NCBI GenBank assembly: GCA_012841845.1
Contig: DUTZ01000392.1
Span: 1-6,466 of the forward strand
DNA: 6,466 nucleotides
Direction of reading: 5' to 3'
DNA from: Actinomycetales bacterium
Lineage (GTDB): Bacteria; Actinomycetota; Actinomycetes; Mycobacteriales; Mycobacteriaceae
Shown: piece after piece, positions 1 through 4,494 of the stretch
Layout: every line of letters starts with the position of its first letter
How positions within the stretch are numbered: the first letter of the stretch is position 1
The notes under the pieces: generated by a model
Told to the model about the DNA's origin: nothing
What the model saw: only the letters and a program-made list of their open reading frames with translations
Database searches by the model: none
Position numbers and translations under genes: made by a program

Positions 1-269
1 AGCCGCTCCCGGCGTCGGCGTCCGCGAGGCCAACGGCCGCCGCCCCGACAGCGCCCGTCCGGCAGCCCGCGGTCGTGGCACCCACGGCACCGTCACCAGC
101 GGTCACACCAGCCCCCGCGCCGGCTCCACGCCCGGCACACGCACCACCACCGCCACCTCCACAGGCACCGGCACCCGCGCCGGCTCCACCTCCGCGCGTG
201 GAGTTACCGCTGATGCCGGTCCAACCTCCGGCACCACTCATTCAACCCAGGCCGATCATCATCGGCTGA
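1..269 (+). CDS. C-terminal part of a proline/alanine-rich protein (cut by the left edge)
   Basis: An open frame enters from the left edge (first whole codon at position 3) and stops with TGA at 267-269. The visible 88 residues are almost entirely Pro and Ala, with PAPAPAP runs, a block of six prolines, and a final more hydrophobic stretch ending in PRPIIIG. A GTG at 75 could act as a start, but the frame is open upstream without a stop and the composition is continuous, so a longer protein is more likely. Pro/Ala-rich tracts like this are often extended spacers in secreted or cell-wall-spanning actinobacterial proteins; that role is inferred, since no folded domain or signal peptide is in view. 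Codon use is looser than in the rest of the window: many CCA and GCA codons and a TTA leucine codon at 204-206. The next gene begins 22 bp downstream on the same strand, consistent with cotranscription. Function unknown. Confidence 0.6.
   Translation, partial: PLPASASARPTAAAPTAPVRQPAVVAPTAPSPAVTPAPAPAPRPAHAPPPPPPQAPAPAPAPPPRVELPLMPVQPPAPLIQPRPIIIG
114..189 (+). repeat. 16-bp direct repeat inside the Pro/Ala-rich gene
   Basis: The 16-mer CCCGCGCCGGCTCCAC occurs at 114-129 and again at 174-189, exactly 60 bp (20 codons) apart and in the same reading frame, encoding PAPAP-type residues both times. It suggests that the Pro/Ala tract grew by internal duplication. Confidence 0.7.
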
Positions 270-280
270 CGCAACCAGGT

Positions 281-285
281 AAGGA
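281..285 (+). promoter_or_regulatory. Ribosome binding site of the 96-aa small protein
   Basis: AAGGA lies six bases before the ATG at 292. It supports this ATG as the start and supports translation of this small gene. Confidence 0.65.
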
Positions 286-291
286 ACAGAT

Positions 292-582
292 ATGGGAATC
301 GAACTCCTCCTCATCGGCATCGGCGCGCCGATCGTCGCGGCGGTCACCGGCGTGGGACTGCCCACACTCGGAGTCACCGCTGCCGGAGCCGGCATGGGCG
401 CCATCCTGGCCGGCGTCGCCACCGTGGCGACCGGGCTCGGGTCCGCGGGCATGACCGCCAACCCGCACATCGGGGCTGGTGTCCACAACGCGGTGATGGA
501 CACGTACAACAACGCCGTCACCGGCTCGTCGGACGCACTGAACGGCCTCAACCTCCCGGGCATCCCCAAGTTCGGCAACTGA
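292..582 (+). CDS. Small hydrophobic Gly/Ala-rich protein, 96 aa, function unknown
   Basis: I do not recognise a named family. The ATG at 292 has a good Shine-Dalgarno (AAGGA), and the frame has the expected G/C-rich third positions. Residues 1-20 form a hydrophobic segment with a single acidic residue (Glu4) and no N-terminal Lys or Arg, so it is not a classical signal peptide. Residues about 30-55 form a second Gly/Ala-rich hydrophobic helix-like segment. Residues 56-96 are more polar, with a Pro-His pair at 58-59 and a Gly/Pro/Asn-rich end. The core at 38-64 aligns without gaps with residues 30-56 of the 71-aa protein encoded just downstream (shared I, L, G, A, A, G, P, H, G), so the two look like diverged tandem paralogues. 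A membrane or cell-envelope location is inferred from hydrophobicity. It sits 22 bp after the Pro/Ala-rich gene and 63 bp before its paralogue, probably in one transcript. Confidence 0.7.
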   Translation: MGIELLLIGIGAPIVAAVTGVGLPTLGVTAAGAGMGAILAGVATVATGLGSAGMTANPHIGAGVHNAVMDTYNNAVTGSSDALNGLNLPGIPKFGN

Positions 583-630
583 CGAACCCTGCGGGTCGAC
601 GACTCCGCTGATCCCGACACACCTCAGAGC

Positions 631-637
631 AGAAAGG
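631..637 (+). promoter_or_regulatory. Ribosome binding site of the 71-aa small protein
   Basis: AGAAAGG lies eight bases before the ATG at 646. It supports translation of this short gene from that codon. Confidence 0.6.
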
Positions 638-645
638 CACCACTC

Positions 646-861
646 ATGAGCACTCTCCCGCTTCTCCCCGTCAACCCGATCGCCCCGATCGCCCCGATCC
701 CGATGCCGTCCGGCATCTTCGGCCTCGACATGATCCTCGGCGGCCTCGCCGCGGCCGCCTCGGTGGGTGGCCTCGTCGTGGGCGTCTCACAGCCGCACGT
801 CATCGACGGCATCCGGGGCCAGATCAACGGTGCGCTCGCCCCGCACGGCATCCAGATCTGA
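646..861 (+). CDS. Small hydrophobic protein, 71 aa, paralogue-like to the upstream small protein
   Basis: Function unknown. The ATG at 646 has a purine-rich ribosome binding site. The N-terminal 21 residues are a Pro/Ile/Ala-rich stretch containing PIAPIAPIPMP, encoded by a short 9-bp tandem repeat. Residues about 23-48 are a Gly/Ala/Val-rich hydrophobic segment long enough to cross a membrane once, followed by a polar end with Pro-His at 50-51. Residues 30-56 match residues 38-64 of the preceding 96-aa protein without a gap, including Ile-Leu at the start, the central Gly/Ala positions and the Pro-His pair. Its Pro-rich N-terminus also recalls the end of the Pro/Ala-rich protein two genes upstream. 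It is the last gene before a strong hairpin at 889-937, so it probably ends a short operon. A membrane or envelope location is inferred only. Confidence 0.7.
   Translation: MSTLPLLPVNPIAPIAPIPMPSGIFGLDMILGGLAAAASVGGLVVGVSQPHVIDGIRGQINGALAPHGIQI
676..702 (+). repeat. 9-bp coding tandem repeat (Pro-Ile-Ala units)
   Basis: CCGATCGCC occurs at 676-684 and 685-693, followed by the diverged unit CCGATCCCG at 694-702. The units encode PIA, PIA, PIP in frame within the 71-aa protein. Such in-frame repeats can change copy number without breaking the frame. Confidence 0.7.
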
Positions 862-888
862 TCCGCGCCGCCCCGCGGGTGGCATCTG

Positions 889-937
889 CCGCGACCCCCT
901 TCTCCCCGACTCCGGTTGGGCGAGCCGGGGGTCGCGG
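889..937 (+). terminator. Strong hairpin, probable terminator of the small-protein operon
   Basis: The arms at 889-899 and 927-937 form a perfect 11-bp G/C-rich stem (CCGCGACCCCC with GGGGGTCGCGG). Inside the loop, 905-910 can pair with 915-920 (one G-U) around a TCCG loop, giving a nested hairpin. There is no U-tract, which is common for actinobacterial terminators. It starts 27 bp after the stop of the 71-aa gene and ends 15 bp before the GNAT start, so it probably insulates the two units. Confidence 0.65.
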
Positions 938-952
938 TGCTTGAATAGCGCG
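938..952 (+). promoter_or_regulatory. Possible extended -10 of a leaderless promoter for the GNAT gene
   Basis: TTGAAT at 941-946, preceded by TGC, ends six bases before the ATG at 953, and no Shine-Dalgarno is visible. This spacing would place the transcription start at or next to the ATG, as in leaderless actinobacterial mRNAs. The hexamer matches TATAAT at four positions but lacks A at position 2, so this is tentative. Confidence 0.35.
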
Positions 953-1480
953 ATGACCAGCGTCACCTACCTGCAGCAGACGGACCCTTCCCAGCTGCGC
1001 CCCGCAGGCCGTGCGGATCTCACCATCACGCGCGTGTTCCCCTCGGACCCCTCGTTCAACGCCCGCATGTACCGCGAGATCGGCGGCGACTGGAACTGGG
1101 GCGACAGGCTCGACTGGACGGACGGCCGCTGGGCCGCCTACTGCGCCGACCCCGCCGTCACCACCTTCCGCGCCCGCCGCGGCGACGAGGTGGTGGGCTA
1201 CGCCGAGCTGCGGATGAGCCCCACCGTCGACGCGACGGACCGGGACGGCGTTGACGTCGAGCTCGTCTACTTCGGCCTCCTGCCCCACCTGGCCGGCAAC
1301 GGCATCGGCGGCTGGTTCCTCTCCGAGATCACGCGGATCGCCTGGCAGGTCCCGGGTTGCCGCCGCGTGTGGCTGCACACCTGCGACGACGACTCCCCCG
1401 CCGCGATCCCCAACTACGTCTCGCGGGGCTTCACGGTCTACGACCGGGCCGAGACCGGCTGTGTGACCTGCACGGCCTGA
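953..1480 (+). CDS. GNAT family N-acetyltransferase, 175 aa
   Basis: Predicted to move an acetyl group from acetyl-CoA to an amine of an unknown small substrate in the cytoplasm. The GNAT fold is supported by the acetyl-CoA-binding region at residues about 105-125: a beta-strand (VELVYFGLLP) followed by the pyrophosphate-binding turn AGNGIGG and an amphipathic helix. It is followed by a strand and a C-terminal motif at 141-160 with NYVSRGF, typical of the last GNAT strand and helix. The frame is open further upstream, but the earlier codons run back through the terminator hairpin and into the preceding gene, so the ATG at 953, giving a normal family length, is preferred. There is no Shine-Dalgarno; translation may be leaderless. 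The gene stands alone, convergent with the MarR gene. A role in resistance or metabolite modification cannot be assigned from sequence. Confidence 0.85.
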   Translation: MTSVTYLQQTDPSQLRPAGRADLTITRVFPSDPSFNARMYREIGGDWNWGDRLDWTDGRWAAYCADPAVTTFRARRGDEVVGYAELRMSPTVDATDRDGVDVELVYFGLLPHLAGNGIGGWFLSEITRIAWQVPGCRRVWLHTCDDDSPAAIPNYVSRGFTVYDRAETGCVTCTA

Positions 1481-1491
1481 ACTCGGCCGTC

Positions 1492-1509
1492 CCGGGGGTC
1501 AGGCCCCGG
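1492..1509. terminator. Short hairpin between convergent GNAT and MarR genes
   Basis: CCGGGG (1492-1497) and CCCCGG (1504-1509) form a 6-bp all-G/C stem with a 6-base loop. It lies in the 18-bp gap between the two convergent stop codons and runs into the last codons of the MarR gene. It could end transcription from both sides; the stem is short, so confidence is limited. Confidence 0.4.
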
Positions 1510-1951
1510 TCAGCCGGCTCAGCGTCGGGCCGCCCAGCCGGACGATGAGCCTTTCGGAGATCGCCCCGAACGCCTGCAGCTCGTCGTCGTCGAGCCCCTC
1601 GAACAACTCGTCGGCGAGCGCGACACGCGCCGCCAACACCTCGTCCACGATCACCCGGGACTTCTCGGTGAGGCTCACCAACCGCACCCGGCGGTCCTCC
1701 GGGGGCGTCGTCCGCACCACGTGCCCGCTCTCCACCAGCGCGTCCACCAGTGCGGTGATCTGCCGCGGCGAACAGTCCAGGTGGTAGGCCAGTTCCCGCT
1801 GCATGGACTCCCCCTCGTGCCCCAGCACGAACAGCACCTGGAGGCGGGGAAACGTGAGGCCGTACTCGGCGGCGGCGTTCCCGAACAGCCCGGCCAACTG
1901 CTCGGAGAGCAGGAAAGCGCGGTCGAGAATCTCGCCCCTGGAGAACGTCAT
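1499..1951 (-). CDS. MarR family transcriptional regulator, 150 aa
   Basis: A winged-helix DNA-binding dimer that typically represses a divergent gene and releases DNA on binding a small aromatic or lipophilic ligand. The fold reads in order: N-terminal dimer helix at residues about 5-30, helix-turn-helix at about 48-77 (QRELAYHLDCSPRQITALVDAL), then the wing at 80-95 with the family hallmark PEDRRVRLVSLTE, and a C-terminal dimer helix. The length is normal for MarR. The ATG at 1951 is chosen because the domain begins there; an in-frame ATG pair at 1975 and 1978 would add eight or nine residues and put the start inside or beyond the palindrome at 1958-1971. The gene is divergent from the CYP125-type P450, 76 bp apart start to start, so the P450 is the likely target along with the regulator itself. 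The inducer is unknown; a steroid or other lipid substrate of the P450 is a reasonable guess only. Confidence 0.9.
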   Translation of the reverse strand: MTFSRGEILDRAFLLSEQLAGLFGNAAAEYGLTFPRLQVLFVLGHEGESMQRELAYHLDCSPRQITALVDALVESGHVVRTTPPEDRRVRLVSLTEKSRVIVDEVLAARVALADELFEGLDDDELQAFGAISERLIVRLGGPTLSRLTGA

Positions 1952-1956
1952 GCCTA

Positions 1957-1971
1957 TATAGTTACCACTAT
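1957..1971. promoter_or_regulatory. Shared operator/promoter between marR and P450 genes
   Basis: This is an AT-rich island in GC-rich surroundings. ATAGT-TACC-ACTAT at 1958-1971 is a perfect 5-bp inverted repeat with a 4-bp centre, a shape typical of MarR operators. On the + strand TATAGT (1957-1962) is a good -10 hexamer for the P450. On the minus strand AACTAT (complement of 1958-1963) ends six bases before the MarR ATG at 1951, fitting a leaderless start. A dimer bound here would cover both -10 elements, so joint repression is predicted. No clear -35 was found on either strand. Confidence 0.55.
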
Positions 1972-1979
1972 TCATCATC

Positions 1980-1991
1980 GGGGCCGGCCCC
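1980..1991. repeat. 12-bp G/C palindrome in the P450 leader
   Basis: GGGGCCGGCCCC is a perfect palindrome lying between the predicted promoter and the P450 ribosome binding site, followed by a smaller CCGG-TTC-CCGG hairpin (1990-2000). The leader RNA would be structured. Chance palindromes are common at this GC content, so a function is not claimed. Confidence 0.4.
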
Positions 1992-2017
1992 GGTTCCCGG
2001 CGGGCCCACGACCACCC

Positions 2018-2023
2018 AGGAGG
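2018..2023 (+). promoter_or_regulatory. Strong ribosome binding site of the P450 gene
   Basis: AGGAGG with a four-base spacer precedes the ATG at 2028. It fixes the P450 start and suggests strong translation, in contrast to the Shine-Dalgarno-less starts of several neighbours. Confidence 0.8.
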
Positions 2024-2027
2024 CGAC

Positions 2028-3266
2028 ATGGGCGTGACCATCCCGGCAGGATTCGACTTCACCGACCCCGAGCTGTTCGAGAAGCGGCTCCCCCACGACG
2101 AGTGGCGTGAGCTGCGCAGGTCCGAGCCGATCCGGCGCGTGGACAAGGAGCCCGGCATCGACGGCTTCGACGACGACCACTACTGGCTGGCCACCAAACA
2201 CGCCGACGTCAAGGAGATCTCCCGCGTCACCGGCGAGACGTTCTCCGCCGGCGAGAACACGATGATCCCGCGCTTTGCGGAGGGCACCGACCGCTCGATC
2301 ATCGAGGCTCAGCGGGAGATGCTGGTCAACGAGGACGGCGAGATCCACAAGAAGCACCGGCGGATCATCTCCCGCGGCTTCACCCCGCGCGGCGTCGCCG
2401 GCATGCGGGACGAATTGGCCGAGCGCGCCCGGAAGATCGTCACCGCGGCCGCCGAGTCGAACGCCGACGAGTTCGTCACCGCCGTCGCCTCCGAGCTGCC
2501 GCTGCAGGCGATCGCCGAGCTGCTCGGCGTCCCGCAGGAGGACCGGCACAAGATCTTCGAGTGGTCCAACACCATGACCAGCTACGACCTGCCCGGCGGC
2601 ATGGACAAGGCGTCCGAGGCGTCAGTGCAGCTCATCATGTACGCCAACGCCATGGCCGAGGCGCGGGTCGCCGAGCCCCGGGAGGACATCGTCTCCAAGC
2701 TCGTCCATGCCGACATTGACGGCGAACACCTCTCGCCCGAGGAGTTCGGCTGGTTCGTCACCCTCCTCGCCGTGGCCGGCAACGAGACCACCCGCAACGC
2801 CACGACCCACGGCATGGTGGCGATGCTCGATCACCCCGACCAGTGGGAACTCTTCAAGCGCGAGCGGCCCGAGACCACCTACGACGAGATCCTGCGCTGG
2901 GCCTCCCCCATCACCCAGTTCCAGCGCACGGCCATGGAGGACGTCGAGATCGGCGGCGTGACCATCCCCGAGGGTGACCGCGTGCTGCTCTGCTACGCGT
3001 CGGCCAACTTCGACGAGGACGTGTTCGAGGACCCCTTCCGCTTCGACATCACCCGCGACCCCAACCCGCACGTCACCTTCGGCGGCCAGGGCCCGCACTA
3101 CTGCATCGGCGCGAACCTGGCCAAGATGCAGCTCGAGCTGATCTTCAACGCGATCGCCGACCACCTGCCCGACCTCACCGCGCTCGGCGACCCGAAGCGG
3201 CTGCGCTCGGGCTGGCTCAACGGGCTCACCGAGTGGAAGGTGGACCTCTGCCCGGTGGCCCGCTGA
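2028..3266 (+). CDS. cyp125: Cytochrome P450, CYP125 family (steroid side-chain terminal hydroxylase type), 412 aa
   Basis: A soluble class I P450 that uses O2 and electrons from a ferredoxin and its reductase. Known CYP125 enzymes oxidise the terminal C26/C27 methyl of cholesterol or cholestenone, the first step of side-chain breakdown. Visible motifs are: PAGFDFTDP near the N-terminus (residues 6-14); a C-helix HxxxR pair at His107 and Arg111, followed by ISRGFTPR (114-121); the I-helix oxygen-activation motif AGNETT (250-255); ExxR at Glu287-Arg290; the heme loop FGGQGPHYCIG (351-361) with thiolate ligand Cys359; and a C-terminal RLRSGWLNGL plus CPVA ending. From memory, the VPQEDR, ELPLQAIA, HPDQWEL, SANFDE, SGWLNG and CPVA segments closely follow M. 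tuberculosis CYP125A1, more so than CYP124 or CYP142. Odd: the usual MDxPxHxxLR of the C-helix reads NEDGEIHKKHR here, and no ferredoxin or steroid genes lie nearby. The exact substrate is therefore uncertain. Confidence 0.88.
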   Translation: MGVTIPAGFDFTDPELFEKRLPHDEWRELRRSEPIRRVDKEPGIDGFDDDHYWLATKHADVKEISRVTGETFSAGENTMIPRFAEGTDRSIIEAQREMLVNEDGEIHKKHRRIISRGFTPRGVAGMRDELAERARKIVTAAAESNADEFVTAVASELPLQAIAELLGVPQEDRHKIFEWSNTMTSYDLPGGMDKASEASVQLIMYANAMAEARVAEPREDIVSKLVHADIDGEHLSPEEFGWFVTLLAVAGNETTRNATTHGMVAMLDHPDQWELFKRERPETTYDEILRWASPITQFQRTAMEDVEIGGVTIPEGDRVLLCYASANFDEDVFEDPFRFDITRDPNPHVTFGGQGPHYCIGANLAKMQLELIFNAIADHLPDLTALGDPKRLRSGWLNGLTEWKVDLCPVAR

Positions 3267-3294
3267 CCCCCGCCCGGGCGCGCGGCTGGGCCCG

Positions 3295-3322
3295 GCACGC
3301 CCTGGCCCCGGCCCGGGCGTGC
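3295..3322. terminator. Terminator hairpin between convergent P450 and azlD
   Basis: GCACGCCC (3295-3302) pairs perfectly with GGGCGTGC (3315-3322) around a 12-base loop. An alternative larger pairing uses CGCCCGGGC (3271-3279) with GCCCGGGCG (3311-3319). The element occupies the 65-bp gap between the two convergent stop codons and could serve both directions. Confidence 0.55.
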
Positions 3323-3331
3323 TCCACGGCC

Positions 3332-3667
3332 CTACGTCAGTAGAGCCTGCAGGATCATATAGGCGGCCGTGCCCACAACGATGCTCGCCGCCGCCCGTCT
3401 AACCGCCAGGTGCACAATCAGAGTGAGGGCCAGGGCTGCGGTGGCCGGTGCCCACGAGGCGAGCTCGGTGGTGGTGTCGCGGAGGGTGTAGACGACGAGC
3501 ACCACCATGACGCCGGCCGGCATCGTCCGCCCGAGGTACCGGACCACGGCCGAGTTCTGCAGGCGGGCCAGCGCCACGAACGGCGCGGCGCGCAGGGCGA
3601 CGGTGACGACGAACATCACGCCGAGGCCGGCGAGCAGATAGCCCGTGTCCGGGGGAGTACCGTTCAT
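3332..3667 (-). CDS. azlD: AzlD/BrnE family small subunit of branched-chain amino acid exporter, 111 aa
   Basis: The small membrane subunit of a two-part exporter; in Corynebacterium glutamicum the BrnFE pair exports isoleucine, leucine, valine and methionine. About four hydrophobic segments are visible at residues 11-33, 48-63, 72-88 and 93-110. The family signatures are ALRAAPF (24-30) and the MPAG segment (49-52) followed by a Val-rich helix. The length of 111 aa matches BrnE/AzlD proteins. The ATG at 3667 overlaps the azlC stop codon in an ATGA arrangement, indicating translational coupling and roughly equal synthesis of the two subunits. The gene ends toward the P450 with a hairpin in between. 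Substrate specificity is inferred from the family only. Confidence 0.88.
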   Translation of the reverse strand: MNGTPPDTGYLLAGLGVMFVVTVALRAAPFVALARLQNSAVVRYLGRTMPAGVMVVLVVYTLRDTTTELASWAPATAALALTLIVHLAVRRAAASIVVGTAAYMILQALLT

Positions 3668-4431
3668 ACGTCGGCCCCCCGGGCGCCGTCGCCTGACCCG
3701 GTACGCGTGTCGCCGCGGACTCTAACCGCGTACCGCGCGAGCAGCACCGCCACGAACGCGCCCAAGCCCACGACCAGCATCTGCTCGGGGGCGAGCCACG
3801 CCGCAACCAGCCCGCAGACCAGGCCGATCACCGGCGCGGGCAGGTCGCCGGAGGCCCGCCAGGCGTCCACGGCCAGCACCGCGAACAGAGCGGTCAGCGC
3901 GAACTGCAGCCCGTCCAGGCCCGGCGGCAGCGCGGCCCCGATGAGCCCGCCGATCGCGCCCGGCACCACCCACAGCGCCTGGCACGCGACCTGGATGGCC
4001 AGGGTGCGCGCGCCGGTCATCTCGTCCCGCCGCTTGGTCGCCGTGATGGCGTAGGCCTCGTCGGTGAGCGCGTAGACGGCGTAGGCGCGGCCGAGGCGCG
4101 AGCGGATCGAGGTGAGCGGAAAGCTCAGCCCGTAGAAGACGTGCCGGAAGTTGACGAGGAACGCCGCCGCGGCCAGCGAATACAGTGGAGTGGCGGCCGC
4201 GAACAGGCCGATCGCGAGGAACTCCATCGAGCCCGCGTAGATGAGGATCGAGAACACCGGCGCCCACCACCAGTCGAACCCCGCCTGCGTGAGCAGGACC
4301 CCGAACGCCAGGCCGAGCGGCACCAGCCCCAGGCCGACCGGCGCCGCGTCCGCGAGGCCGCGCCGGATCTCGGCGGCGGTGGAGGGGGGAGGCCCGGACG
4401 CGGCGGGGTCCTCGGCGGCGGTCGGTGACAC
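3664..4431 (-). CDS. azlC: AzlC/BrnF family large subunit of branched-chain amino acid exporter, 255 aa
   Basis: The large integral-membrane subunit that, together with AzlD, exports branched-chain amino acids and methionine. After a short polar Pro/Ala-rich N-terminus (residues 1-25) come seven or eight hydrophobic segments. Family signatures are IYAGSMEFLA (64-73), FLVNFRHVFYGLSFPL (91-106) and TDEAYAIT (123-130); the last two closely resemble C. glutamicum BrnF as I remember it. The C-terminal tail of about 20 residues is polar. The start is taken as the GTG at 4431: on the minus strand TAGACT, a good -10, ends seven bases upstream (4439-4444) and no Shine-Dalgarno is present, which fits a leaderless mRNA. 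A GTG at 4449, adding six residues, is possible. It is coupled to azlD by a 4-nt overlap. The divergent neighbour is an AraC-type regulator rather than the Lrp gene found beside brnFE in Corynebacterium. Confidence 0.88.
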   Translation of the reverse strand: MSPTAAEDPAASGPPPSTAAEIRRGLADAAPVGLGLVPLGLAFGVLLTQAGFDWWWAPVFSILIYAGSMEFLAIGLFAAATPLYSLAAAAFLVNFRHVFYGLSFPLTSIRSRLGRAYAVYALTDEAYAITATKRRDEMTGARTLAIQVACQALWVVPGAIGGLIGAALPPGLDGLQFALTALFAVLAVDAWRASGDLPAPVIGLVCGLVAAWLAPEQMLVVGLGAFVAVLLARYAVRVRGDTRTGSGDGARGADV

Positions 4432-4494
4432 GCCGGGCAGTCTAGCCACGCCCGACCACTGGCCACCCCCGCAGGGACGGCGCACACTGGCACC
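4432..4494. promoter_or_regulatory. Divergent promoter region of azlCD and the AraC operon, with a direct repeat
   Basis: Only 63 bp separate the two start codons. The minus-strand -10 TAGACT (complement of 4439-4444) serves azlC. On the + strand CACACT (4483-4488) ends six bases before the ATG at 4495, a weaker -10 candidate. The heptamer CACTGGC occurs at 4457-4463 and again at 4485-4491 in the same orientation, each followed by ACC after zero or one base. AraC-family proteins often bind direct repeats, so this pair is a candidate site. The second copy overlaps the proposed AraC -10. Confidence 0.4.

Noticed and set aside
204..620. Antisense open frame over the 96-aa gene
   Set aside because: No ribosome binding site or recognisable domain, and it opposes a gene with a good start and paralogue support. 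High GC content leaves antisense frames open by chance.
767..952. N-terminal extension of the GNAT frame to an ATG at 767
   Set aside because: It would overlap the 71-aa gene in another frame and run through the terminator hairpin; the extra residues are Ser/Arg-rich shadow composition and the GNAT domain starts after 953.
824..1378. Antisense open frame over the GNAT gene
   Set aside because: Ala/Gly/Val-rich shadow composition with no domain; the opposite strand has clear GNAT motifs.
1952..2158. Upstream extension of the MarR frame
   Set aside because: It crosses the promoter/operator and the antisense of the P450 start; the residues have no MarR similarity and the ATG at 1951 gives normal length.
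2622..3164. Antisense open frame inside the P450 gene
   Set aside because: It mirrors the strongly conserved I-helix to heme-loop region of the P450; Val/Gly/Asp-rich composition marks a shadow frame.
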